Shown in pieces: positions 18,338-26,200 of a stretch of 64,000 nt of DNA. The notes beneath the pieces are model-generated. The model made no database searches. It saw only the letters and a program-made list of their open reading frames with translations, and had not been told where the DNA came from. Numbering within the stretch: the stretch's first letter is position 1; each line of letters begins with the position of its first letter. Made by a program: the position numbers and the translations under genes. Source of the DNA: Phyllobacterium endophyticum (GTDB lineage: Bacteria > Pseudomonadota > Alphaproteobacteria > Rhizobiales > Rhizobiaceae); contig NZ_PGGN01000008.1 in assembly GCF_003010935.1 (NCBI RefSeq), forward strand, positions 1 to 64,000. Direction: 5' to 3'.

Positions 18338-19816
18338 ATGACGATGCCCCTCGACAACATACCGAGCCGCAAAGCCTTCAATTGGATCAGCGGATCTCAA
18401 TGCCAAGAAGGTCAGTTGAAACAGTCAATAGACCCAGCGACTTATAACGTAATCGGCCATTACCCCGACTACGGCCTTGAGGCAGCGAAATTTGCGGTGG
18501 TAGCAGCCTCTAAAGCCTTTCGCGAAACAATGTGGGCGCATGATCATGAATTACGGGGTCGGGTGCTCGACCAACTAGCGCGCGCCTTCGAACGCAATCG
18601 CGACAGACTACTCGAAATTCTGTCGTTGGAGAACGGCAAGGTAAAGGCTGAAGCTGCATTCGAGCTGGACATGGTTGCGAGCAAACTCCGCTACTCGGCA
18701 GCCACTGCCTTGGTCGAAAGTGGACGGGCATCGACACCAAAGCCCGGGAGCATCTCCGTGATCCTTCGGCAACCGATGGGAGTCGCGGCGGTCATTGCAC
18801 CTTGGAACTCTCCGGTTATTCTGACGATCCGATCACTCGCCCCAGCGCTCGCTGCTGGTTGCACCACCGTCATCAAACTCCCGGCACAAGTCGCACAGAC
18901 GGCGAGCGTCATGGCCGAGATTATGGCGGAAGCAGAGGATCTTCCGAATGGCGTGATCAATCTGTTTTTCGAAAGCGGTCCTGAGGGCTCCGCTTATCTC
19001 GTGGACTCGCCGGAGGTTCCGGTCGTCAGTTTCACCGGATCTACCCGTATCGGCCGAGCCATTAGCAGCGCCGGCGCGAGGTACCTCAAACGTTTCGGAA
19101 TGGAGCTCGGCTGTAAGACGCCGATGATCGTCTTTGACGATGCAGACCTTGATGCCGCCTTGCCGGTACTGGAAAAGGCGCTGACTGTCTTCAGCGGTCA
19201 GTTCTGCATGACGGGGTCCCGCTTGCTCGTGCAGGATGGAAAATATGAGGCCGTGCGCAACGGCTTGGCGGAGAGATTGCGCAACGTCAAGGTTGGCCCA
19301 GCCGCCGACCCCGCCAGCGATATGGGCCCGCTGATCGACCGCGCTAACGTTGCGCGAGTCGATGGTGTGGTCGAGGCCGCTATCGCAGCCGGCGCGAAGG
19401 TCGTCGAGCGTGGCGGCCCCATCAATGTGGGTCCCCTTGCAAACGGCGCTTTCTTTCGCCCGGCCCTTCTGGAAGTCTCCGACAACAGTCTTGCTATCGT
19501 ACAGGAGGAGACTTTTGGTCCAGTGCTGACGATTCAGCGGTTCACTGACGAGGCGGAAGCGATCCGACTTGCCAACGACAATGAGTACGGACTGTCGGCC
19601 AGCATCTGGACACGCGATGTAGATCGATCCTTGCGCGTCGCGCAGGCGCTCGAAGCGGGCTCGGTATGGATCAATGACTGGGCGAAGGTCTACGACGGTA
19701 CCGAGGAGGGCGGATTCAAGCAGTCTGGCGTTGGCCGCTTGAACGGTCTGGCCGCGCTGGACGATTTCATCGAACACAAGCACATCGCGCTCAAGCCGGG
19801 CTTGGCGCAACGCTGA
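18338..19816 (+). CDS. NAD(P)-dependent aldehyde dehydrogenase
   Basis: A 492-residue class-1/2-like aldehyde dehydrogenase. It has the substrate-tunnel motif APWNSPVILTIRSLAPALAAGCT, the cofactor loop FTGSTRIGRAI, the general-base Glu in MELGCKTPMIV and the nucleophile in SGQFCMTGSRL. The usual ELGGK has become ELGCK, a variation next to the base Glu. The start is the ATG at 18338 with AAGGA nine bases before. The gene follows the 2-TM protein and precedes an NTF2-like gene by 40 bases. The aldehyde it oxidises cannot be read from sequence. Confidence 0.9.
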   Translation: MTMPLDNIPSRKAFNWISGSQCQEGQLKQSIDPATYNVIGHYPDYGLEAAKFAVVAASKAFRETMWAHDHELRGRVLDQLARAFERNRDRLLEILSLENGKVKAEAAFELDMVASKLRYSAATALVESGRASTPKPGSISVILRQPMGVAAVIAPWNSPVILTIRSLAPALAAGCTTVIKLPAQVAQTASVMAEIMAEAEDLPNGVINLFFESGPEGSAYLVDSPEVPVVSFTGSTRIGRAISSAGARYLKRFGMELGCKTPMIVFDDADLDAALPVLEKALTVFSGQFCMTGSRLLVQDGKYEAVRNGLAERLRNVKVGPAADPASDMGPLIDRANVARVDGVVEAAIAAGAKVVERGGPINVGPLANGAFFRPALLEVSDNSLAIVQEETFGPVLTIQRFTDEAEAIRLANDNEYGLSASIWTRDVDRSLRVAQALEAGSVWINDWAKVYDGTEEGGFKQSGVGRLNGLAALDDFIEHKHIALKPGLAQR

Positions 19817-19856
19817 CACCTCAATTCCCAAAGTCACTTAAAAGGAGGAATATACG

Positions 19857-20366
19857 ATGTCTATCAATGCGCACGCTAAGAAGTTGTCTGAAGCCGAGCC
19901 TGCATCCCCGACCTCACCGTTAGGGGTATTGCAGTCGATCCTGTCGAACCCGACTGACCTGGATTTCGTAAAACAATTCACGACGGACGATTTCATTTAT
20001 GTTTCGCTGAACTATGAGCACGCGGAGCTGAAGCGGATCATGCCTTGGGCGGGTACCAACGAAGGTACCGAAGGGCTGGTTCAGACTTTCATCGATGTCG
20101 GCCGTTACTGGACGACAGACAACTTCGAAATTCAGGACAGCTTCGAAAATAAGAACGGAGCAGCGATCTTCGGCACGTTCACCTACACATCAAACGTTTT
20201 GGGCAAAACGGTGACGTCGCCCTTTTCGGTTCTGGCGCGCGGTGAGAACGGCAAGCTGTCTTATGTGCAGTTTATGGAAGATACTTTCGCAACGGTCCGC
20301 AGTTTCAGAAACGGCGGCGAGTATTCCATCAAAGCGAACCCAGACGGGTCCGAAATCACTGTCTGA
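19857..20366 (+). CDS. NTF2/SnoaL-like protein
   Basis: A 169-residue SnoaL-type protein with a longer N-terminal extension. DLDFVKQFTTDDFIYVSLNYEHAELKRIMPWAGTNEG and the later FEIQDSFENKNGAAIFGTFTYTS are family landmarks. A very good box (AAAAGGAGG) precedes the ATG. It is 40 bases behind the aldehyde dehydrogenase in the same direction, so co-transcription is likely. It could be an isomerase or dehydratase acting on the same pathway intermediate, but no catalytic dyad is certain. Confidence 0.85.
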   Translation: MSINAHAKKLSEAEPASPTSPLGVLQSILSNPTDLDFVKQFTTDDFIYVSLNYEHAELKRIMPWAGTNEGTEGLVQTFIDVGRYWTTDNFEIQDSFENKNGAAIFGTFTYTSNVLGKTVTSPFSVLARGENGKLSYVQFMEDTFATVRSFRNGGEYSIKANPDGSEITV

Positions 20367-20501
20367 ATGTAGGTCTGCCTCGCGGCAACGATCACTAACT
20401 TGATGTAAGAGGTTTCGGGCAGCAAGTAATCGCTAGCGAATTGAACGAAACTTTGGTCAGTTTTCGGCAAAACAACGCCGAAAAAACAATCCTGATCCTG
20501 C

Positions 20502-20747
20502 ATGCGCTTGCTCACCTCTCGCAGGAGCGATGGCGCCTATGGCTGCGGCGTGACCGAGGATTCTGCTGATCCGCAAAAGATGGTCGAATGGTTCATGGTC
20601 GAGTCCTGGGCGAAGCACCTGCGCCAGCACAAACGGGTTTCGCAGGCCGATGCCGACCTCCAGGCCAAGGTACTTGCCTACCACTCGGGTCCCGACAGGC
20701 CTGTTGTTCGCCGTTTCCTGGCGATCAACCGGCCGGGCAAAGCCTGA
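20502..20747 (+). pseudogene. C-terminal fragment of MFS_3-type exporter
   Basis: Only the cytosolic tail remains. RRSDGAYGCGVTEDSADPQK, then VEWFMVESWAKHLRQHKRVS and RPVVRRFLAINRP, matches the ABM-like C-terminal domain found behind 12 membrane helices in EntS-like (MFS_3, transmembrane secretion effector) proteins. None of the transmembrane part precedes it, and the phase changes upstream of 20520. It is a remnant of a lost siderophore- or drug-type exporter. Confidence 0.7.
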
Positions 20748-20863
20748 TACGAAGCCGTCTTTGGCAGGATCAAGGTCCTCCCAAGAGCGGGAGGACCGGC
20801 AATACGGCAGTGCAACGTAGTGGCAGTCCTGCAGAGAACTACAGTGACTGGGTTTTTTGACAA

Positions 20864-21670
20864 TTAAATATCGATATCAGGGACCCCGATGCCGCCAGGG
20901 TCATACAGTTCGTCCACGTAACAGGGATATTCCTGCCGCTGTCGGGCAGAAACCTGCGCATTAATGTCGATTAGCATGATGGAAGAACTGGTTTCTGTCC
21001 GCCCAGCCAGATCGCCCCGGGGTGACGGCGAAGCCGCCTCCGCCGAAGCGTGGACCATCCGTAGAATGCCCGACCCTGTTCGAACTGACGACGTAACTCC
21101 CAGAGACGATTGAGGCCATCTTGCCGGCAGTTATCCAGCTTTCGTGGGCAGAACCGGTCGCCCGAGGAACGGCAATCAAATCGGCTCCGCATCGGCCGTA
21201 CTGTCTGGCATGTTCGTTGAACATGAGTTCGGGATACAAAAGGACGCCTACACCTAGCACGCAAATATTCTGGATGTTGAAGCGCCCATCGCCTCGACTG
21301 AACCAGGACACCTCGGACCAACCAGGCTCCTGCGGAAGGTAGGTCTTCGTATGCAGGGGGCGAACTCGCCGTTCTCGATGACGATCGCCTCATTGGCAAG
21401 GCGGTCGGCGAGCAGCATTGGACGGCTTGTTATAACAGCCGGAATGTTCAGCGCAGCGAGAGCAGCGGTTCCAGCTTCGTGGATCTCAACACTTTGCTGT
21501 GCGTCCTCGACTACGAAATCATTCTTTCGAGCCAGCCACTGACCGAAAGGCATCTCATTCATCAACAGTATATCGGGCCTGCACTTGCCAATAGCTTGGG
21601 CAAATTGCTCCCACGCCGGTCCACGCGGCTGCAAGCCATCGGTCATTTCGACGTAAGCACAAACAGGCAT
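20864..21670 (-). pseudogene. carbon-nitrogen hydrolase (nitrilase superfamily), degenerate
   Basis: The start is healthy (ATG at 21670, GGAGG before it), reading MPVCAYVEMTDGLQPRG and the catalytic-Glu motif LLMNEMPFG. After ENGEFAPCIRRP, near 21330, the sense shifts phase (SWFSRGDGRFNIQNICVLGV onward) and shifts again near 21060 and 20990. The nucleophile position normally reads LLCTEL but here encodes LLYPEL, so the catalytic Cys is gone. Three phase changes plus loss of the nucleophile leave little doubt that it is dead. Confidence 0.8.
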
Positions 21671-21805
21671 TATTATCCTCCACCTCAAGGGATTGAGCTT
21701 AGTACTTGGCGTAGGGTCAAGTTTCAGGGCTGCCATGAGCTTCCCGATGTACGGACGGGTATTCTCAAGGCGGTAGCGGATACGGTAACCGGCACGGCTT
21801 AGGCG

Positions 21806-22372
21806 TTATCGGCTAGGCAGTGACTTCGCAGCGGCTGCATTTTTAGCTTCTTCGATGGAAAGGCGAACCGCTCGTTTCATGGCATCCTTCTCGCCGAATA
21901 TCGCAACAAAAGCCGTGGCACCTTCCAAACGGGCTAACGTGTCAGTCGCAATATCACGAGCTACATCGACAGGCATGGCGCGGGACAGGATGCTCGACAG
22001 ATGATCGCGATGCGCTTGAAAAAATGCTCGAACGGCATGCTTCGCAATCGGGGTCTCGTCACTTGTGCCGTAGGCTAGATGCAGACCTACGCATCTGCCG
22101 CGATCAGTGAGAGTGGTCGCGATAAATTCGATGACCTCGACGAATTCATCATCCCATTGCCCGGAGGCTGAGACTCTTTGACCGAATGTCTCTTGCAAAG
22201 TGAGATCAAGTACCGCCGGAACGAGAGCTTCCTTATTGGGAAAGCGGACGTACAGCGATGATTTCTTCAGGCCCACGGCATCCGCGAGGTCATTCATCGA
22301 CGCGCCTGCATACCCTCTTGATCGAAACAACTCCCTCGCAGTCGATACGATCGTTTCTCTCATGACTTTCAT
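21806..22372 (-). CDS. TetR-family transcriptional regulator
   Basis: A 188-residue TetR regulator. The N-terminal HTH reads TARELFRSRGYAGASMNDLADAVGLKKSSLYVRFPNKEALV, and the C-terminal ligand domain is all-helical. GGAGAAGACGT precedes the ATG at 22372. It is divergent to the alpha/beta hydrolase gene at 22505, and the intergenic palindrome at 22433-22446 lies inside the hydrolase promoter, so repression of that gene is the likely job. The ligand may be a substrate or product of the hydrolase. Confidence 0.9.
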   Translation of the reverse strand: MKVMRETIVSTARELFRSRGYAGASMNDLADAVGLKKSSLYVRFPNKEALVPAVLDLTLQETFGQRVSASGQWDDEFVEVIEFIATTLTDRGRCVGLHLAYGTSDETPIAKHAVRAFFQAHRDHLSSILSRAMPVDVARDIATDTLARLEGATAFVAIFGEKDAMKRAVRLSIEEAKNAAAAKSLPSR

Positions 22373-22424
22373 ACGTCTTCTCCGAGCCAGGGTTCTCCGC
22401 CCTTGATACAGGAAATCTAAAGGG

Positions 22425-22452
22425 TTGACAACCGACCGTTCGGTCGTATTTT
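22425..22452 (+). promoter_or_regulatory. promoter with TetR-type operator between -35 and -10
   Basis: TTGACA (22425-22430) is a perfect -35 box. A 16-base spacer follows, then TATTTT (22447-22452) as the -10. The spacer holds the palindrome CGACCG-TT-CGGTCG (arms 22433-22438 and 22441-22446), a shape typical of TetR operators. The hydrolase start is about 50 bases downstream and the TetR gene is divergent. Binding there would block RNA polymerase. The promoter match and symmetry are seen; the identity of the binding protein is inferred from position. Confidence 0.75.
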
Positions 22453-22504
22453 ACTTTCATTCGCGACTGTTGGTTTGTCGAATCCTTTGAGATGGAGTTC
22501 TAAA

Positions 22505-23362
22505 ATGGCCGTAAGCTACAAAACGCAAAAGGTACAAGACGTCGAGGTTTTCTACAGAGAGGCCGGTTCAAAGGAAGCACCAGTCCTTCTTCTGCTCCAC
22601 GGTTTTCCGTCATCCAGCCATATGTTCCGTGATCTGATCCCGCTGTTGGCAGATCGATACCGCGTCATCGCACCAGACCTTCCCGGGTTCGGTCGAACGA
22701 ATTCACCTGCACGTGGAGAATTCCCTTACACATTCGATGAACTCGCCGCTGTCATGACGGGCTTCACAGAGGCACTCGGCCTCAGCCGCTATGCACTTTA
22801 CGTTTTCGACTACGGTGCACCGATCGGGTTCAGGATGGCGACGGCCAATCCGGACCGAATCTCCGCCATCATCAGCCAGAATGGCAACGCCTACATCGAA
22901 GGGTTCAGTGATGCATGGAGTGCGTGGGAGGCATATTGGCGTGACCCCTCCGCTCAAAACAGAGAGGCATGTCGGGCATCTCTGTCTCCTGAGGTGATCG
23001 AGAACTGGCAATACCGCACCGGGACATCAAAGGAGCGTCTTTCACCCGATGGTTATCAACTTGATATCGCGTTCATGTCGCGGCCGGGTGCTGAAGACAT
23101 TCAACTGGATCTAATCCTCGACTACAGAACAAACATTGACCGGTATCCGGAGTTTCAGGCGTATTTTCGGGATCACCAACCACCGTTCCTGGCGGTCTGG
23201 GGCAGACATGATCCAGCATTCGTACCCGCGGGTGCCGAGGCCTATAAGCGTGACCTCCCCACCGCGGAGGTCCATCTACTCGATACCGGCCATTTTGCCT
23301 TGGAAACACATGCGGATGAGATCGCTCAGTTCATCCGGAGCTTCCTGATCAGACATTTCTAA
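22505..23362 (+). CDS. alpha/beta hydrolase, haloalkane-dehalogenase/epoxide-hydrolase-like
   Basis: A 285-residue alpha/beta hydrolase. LLLLHGFPSSSHMFRDLIPLL carries the HGFP oxyanion motif. The nucleophile elbow is FDYGAPIGFR, where Asp replaces the usual Ser, as in haloalkane dehalogenases, fluoroacetate dehalogenase and epoxide hydrolases. The acid is in AVWGRHDPAFVP and the His in DTGHFALETHADEIA. The cap region (about 130-210) is present. The ATG at 22505 lacks a strong box. Control by the divergent TetR regulator is likely. It probably cleaves C-halogen or epoxide bonds, or related esters. Confidence 0.85.
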   Translation: MAVSYKTQKVQDVEVFYREAGSKEAPVLLLLHGFPSSSHMFRDLIPLLADRYRVIAPDLPGFGRTNSPARGEFPYTFDELAAVMTGFTEALGLSRYALYVFDYGAPIGFRMATANPDRISAIISQNGNAYIEGFSDAWSAWEAYWRDPSAQNREACRASLSPEVIENWQYRTGTSKERLSPDGYQLDIAFMSRPGAEDIQLDLILDYRTNIDRYPEFQAYFRDHQPPFLAVWGRHDPAFVPAGAEAYKRDLPTAEVHLLDTGHFALETHADEIAQFIRSFLIRHF

Positions 23363-23365
23363 GCT

Positions 23366-23533
23366 CGATACGACGCTGTCGTCGTCGGGCTTGGCTCAAG
23401 TGGCCACTGAAAAGGGACAATCGCGAAGCTTCACGGGGAGGACAGGTACGGGTTTTACGACTTTCCAAGTGTTCCTGTTCAAGCAACGGAGTTTTGCACG
23501 CCTGGCACCTACAGGATGCCAGCAATCCCCGCG
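23366..23533 (+). pseudogene. collapsed FAD oxidase remnant (sarcosine/N-methyltryptophan-oxidase-like)
   Basis: In one phase the stretch encodes RYDAVVVGLGSSGH, a Rossmann FAD-binding start, then after a stop GEDRYGFYDFPSVPVQATEF, which resembles the active-site strand of the sarcosine/N-methyltryptophan oxidase family, and then further stops. About 250 residues between the two pieces are missing. I read it as an internally deleted, dead gene. The family guess rests on two short motifs only. Confidence 0.3.
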
Positions 23534-23625
23534 AAATAGTATTAGCTTGTTCGGTTGGATCCGACGGTGTCCTTCGAAAATAACTTGAAACACATCAACT
23601 TATCCTGGTGGAAAGGAACGGATAC

Positions 23626-24366
23626 ATGATCAATCTTGAAGGCAAACGCGCACTGGTAACTGGCGGGTCGCGAGGCATTGGTGCTGCGATCGCATTGGCG
23701 CTGGCAGAAAACGGCGCAGATGTCGCGTTCACCTACCAACGCTCCGCCGAAAAGGCCTCGAAGGTAACCGAAGCGATCGAAAAGATGGGGCGTCGCGTGG
23801 CTGCAATCCAAGCGGACAGCGCCGACCCCGAGGCAATTGCTAGCTCAGTAAGCGAGGCCGTCTCCGCTTTGGGCGGGCTGGACATCCTCGTGAACAGCGC
23901 CGCGATTGGCCACAACGGCATGATCGTCGACCTGGATGTCTCAGCGTATCAGACCTTGATGGATGTCAATGTACGAGCTCCGGTCCTGTTCGCGAAAGCC
24001 GTCATCCCGCATCTCGGCAAAGGCAGCCGCATCGTCACAATCGGCTCGGCTCTGGGCGAGCGGGTACCGTTTCCCGGCATAACACCCTATGCAATGTCCA
24101 AAGCAGCACTCACATCCTTCACACGCGGTCTTTCGCGTGAACTTGGTCCAAGTGGTATCACCGTCAATCTCGTGCAACCCGGAGCAACCGATACTGAAAG
24201 CAACCCGGCGGACGGCCCGGCTGCAGACTTGCAGAAAAGCTTGACCTCCTTGGGACGCTACGGCGAACCGCGGGAGATTGCCAACGCTGTGGTATTTCTC
24301 GCAAGCCCGGCCGCGAGTGTCATCACGGGCGCTATTCTCACCGCAGACGGCGGTGCAATCGCCTGA
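23626..24366 (+). CDS. short-chain dehydrogenase/reductase (FabG-like)
   Basis: A 246-residue classical SDR. The cofactor motif TGGSRGIGAAI is followed by DILVNSAAIGHNG (variant of NNAG), the catalytic Ser in IGSALGERVPFP and the Tyr-x3-Lys in YAMSKAALTSF. The C-terminus has GAILTADGGAIA. An FabG-type 3-oxoacyl reductase or a sugar/alcohol dehydrogenase is possible. The ATG at 23626 has GGAACGG before it. A RidA gene follows 130 bases downstream in the same direction. Confidence 0.9.
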   Translation: MINLEGKRALVTGGSRGIGAAIALALAENGADVAFTYQRSAEKASKVTEAIEKMGRRVAAIQADSADPEAIASSVSEAVSALGGLDILVNSAAIGHNGMIVDLDVSAYQTLMDVNVRAPVLFAKAVIPHLGKGSRIVTIGSALGERVPFPGITPYAMSKAALTSFTRGLSRELGPSGITVNLVQPGATDTESNPADGPAADLQKSLTSLGRYGEPREIANAVVFLASPAASVITGAILTADGGAIA

Positions 24367-24493
24367 CTTGCTCGTGCAAGATTCTGATGGAGCGATGGTG
24401 CCCACCTTTTCGATCGCCCGGACTAACCGGCAACACACCATTTCGGTGGGCGCCATCTCCATGCTTATACCTTCCTCACAATAGGAGACCTCA

Positions 24494-24895
24494 ATGGCAA
24501 AGCCTGAACTTTTCGTCACGCCCGGGTACGGGCAGAAATTCCATGAGCTTTTGCACTTTTCACAAGCGCTCAAGATTGGTGATCGCATCGAGATCTCCGG
24601 CCAGGGCGGATGGAACGATGAACTCGAAATTCCGGAGTCAATCGTGACCGAGATCGAGAGGGCATTTGAGAATGTCCGGCGAACCTTGGCCACGGCTGGC
24701 GCGGACTGGAAGGATGTCGTCCATGTCAACTCTTATCACGTCGGAGGCTTTCCACCGATCGTGAACGAAACGATTGCCGGTCTTTTCCGTGAGTACATGC
24801 CCGATCGAGCTCCGATCTGGACGCAGACCGGTGTGGAAGCCCTTGGGCTCCCCGCCATGCGAATTGAGATCCGTGTCACTGCCATCCTGGAATGA
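24494..24895 (+). CDS. RidA-family enamine/imine deaminase
   Basis: A 133-residue Rid protein. Landmarks are KIGDRIEISGQGGWND, AFENVRRTLATAGADWKDVVHVNSYHVGG and WTQTGVEALGLPAMRIEIRVTAIL. The Arg of MRIEIRV takes the place of the key Arg that holds the substrate carboxylate in RidA. The protein is somewhat longer at the front than RidA itself, as in other Rid subfamilies. It removes reactive enamine/imine intermediates. AGGAGACC precedes the ATG. The SDR gene upstream is a likely operon partner. Confidence 0.88.
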   Translation: MAKPELFVTPGYGQKFHELLHFSQALKIGDRIEISGQGGWNDELEIPESIVTEIERAFENVRRTLATAGADWKDVVHVNSYHVGGFPPIVNETIAGLFREYMPDRAPIWTQTGVEALGLPAMRIEIRVTAILE

Positions 24896-25020
24896 CTCTG
24901 GCGCCTACCACGGCTGCATTACGATGCAAAGGCTAGTCGCGTTTAGCAACGGCCGACCCATGGTCAAAGCCTGTGATCGCCTTAATGCGATCAGAATCTC
25001 AGCCTCCCAAGGAGAATGTA

Positions 25021-25365
25021 ATGAACACCGACAGTTGCCCCCTTCCCACACCGCAGGAGCGCTCCTTCCTAGCCATCCAGCAAGCGGCCGAACAGACGAT
25101 GCTTGAGAAGGTGTCGCGCGCCATCTCCGATGCGACAGCCGAAGTCACGAGGAACGTGCAAGACGCTGGTTTGGAATTTGAACCGACCAGTGAAGGCTAC
25201 TTCATGTTCGCGGTTCAGCAGACAACATTCGTGCGCCTTTGCGGAGGCAATCCGCACACGCTGCGGGGAGGAAACCTGGAGGTTGGCGAACATGTCATTC
25301 GGAACTGTCGCAGCATCATTGACACCTATTGGAAGAGCCACACAGCACAGATCACGGTGCCCTGA
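25021..25365 (+). CDS. hypothetical protein
   Basis: A 114-residue frame with a good AAGGAGAAT box before the ATG at 25021. The product has a helical first half (FLAIQQAAEQTMLEKVSRAI) and a compact second half (TSEGYFMFAVQQTTFVRLCG, then HVIRNCRSIIDTYWKSHTAQITVP). It has no signal peptide or membrane segment. Two cysteines are present but no metal motif. Strong initiation signals and protein-like composition make it real; I recognise no family. A tiny gene follows 52 bases downstream. Confidence 0.55.
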   Translation: MNTDSCPLPTPQERSFLAIQQAAEQTMLEKVSRAISDATAEVTRNVQDAGLEFEPTSEGYFMFAVQQTTFVRLCGGNPHTLRGGNLEVGEHVIRNCRSIIDTYWKSHTAQITVP

Positions 25366-25417
25366 AAAGCACTTCCCTGTCCCAAACAATCGGTCACAGC
25401 AATAAACGAGGTCTATC

Positions 25418-25585
25418 ATGGAATGGGAATACCTGACAGTCGACAAGACACTCGATAAGCAGCAGATGAACGAACTTGGTGACGCCGGGTGGGAATTAGT
25501 TGCGGTCGTTTCACCAGCGCATTTCGTCTTTCATTATTTCTTCAAGCGGGAAGCTCAGCCGCTACAGCAACTATCGAAGGACTGA
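25418..25585 (+). CDS. DUF4177-like small protein
   Basis: A 55-residue protein from ATG 25418: MEWEYLTVDKTLDKQQMNEL, then GDAGWELVAVVSPAHFVFHYFFKR. The pattern WEYLTV...LNELG..GWELVAV...FFKR matches the small beta-alpha-beta DUF4177 family of unknown function, often found near cell-envelope or oxidoreductase genes. It lies 52 bases behind the hypothetical gene at 25021. Confidence 0.6.
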   Translation: MEWEYLTVDKTLDKQQMNELGDAGWELVAVVSPAHFVFHYFFKREAQPLQQLSKD

Positions 25586-25765
25586 AGCGTTTACAGGCGT
25601 CTTGCCTTTTAGCAATGCAAATGGCGCCCCGTAGCACGGGCGGGACGACCGCGATCTGGCCCCGCAATCACTGGGCAATCCATTCAGCAGATTGGGCTGA
25701 GCGCTGCAAATTGGGTTCATCGGTGAATGACAGTTAGCCCGTGCAGTTACGGAAAAGGAAGAACA

Positions 25766-25915
25766 GTGAAGGCTGCAGTCTATGGCAACCCTGGTGTTCC
25801 GGCCGTTCTTGAATATGTCGGTATGCCGGATCCTGCCTGCGGGCCGGGCGCTGTGCTCATTGCCGTCGAGGCTATTTCCATTGAGGGAGGCGACCTCATT
25901 GGTGAATTGCACTGA
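25766..25915 (+). pseudogene. N-terminal fragment of zinc-type quinone oxidoreductase (MDR)
   Basis: GTG 25766 with AAGGAAG before it reads MKAAVYGNPGVPAVLEYVGM, then VLIAVEAISIEGGDLIGELH and a stop. This is the first 45 or so residues of a medium-chain NADPH:quinone reductase. The rest (GroES core, Rossmann domain) is missing, and GMC-oxidoreductase sequence begins 26 bases downstream. The start signals are intact but the gene is only a head, so it is a breakpoint product. Confidence 0.7.
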
Positions 25916-25940
25916 GAGCTGACCAGCCTTCACCCGCTTC

Positions 25941-26200
25941 ATGTTCCGGACATGGTTCCGCAACACCATGTGCATGGGCGCTGCCATCCACGAGACGGGC
26001 GGCGCGCGGATGGGAGAGACTCCGGAGACATCCATCAGTGCTCAATCGCTACAACCAAGTTTGGGACGCGCCTAACCTCATCGTCACCGACGCCAGCGCC
26101 TTCCCCGGCAGTGGAGTTGCCGGCACCACCCTCACCGTCATGGCCCTGACCCTTTTGCGCCTGCCGTCATCTCGTTGATGGAGAAGAGCATTCCTCTTAA
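25941..26200 (+). pseudogene. C-terminal fragment of GMC-family oxidoreductase
   Basis: The reading MCMGAAIHETGGARMGETPE passes by frameshift to VLNRYNQVWDAPNLIVTDAS and AFPGSGVAGTTLTVMALTL, then by another shift to the tail ACRHLVDGEEHSS. This is the C-terminal active-site section (HETGGARMG, then the second catalytic region ahead of the FAD C-lobe) of GMC oxidoreductases such as gluconate 2-dehydrogenase large subunits. The first 450 or so residues are missing and the remaining part has at least two phase changes. It is a relic left beside the quinone-reductase head. Confidence 0.75.

Noticed and set aside
18833-19837. Long open frame (334 codons) on the minus strand opposite the aldehyde dehydrogenase
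   Set aside because: The plus strand has full family motifs over the same bases; the minus frame has no motif and is a by-product of GC-rich codon use.
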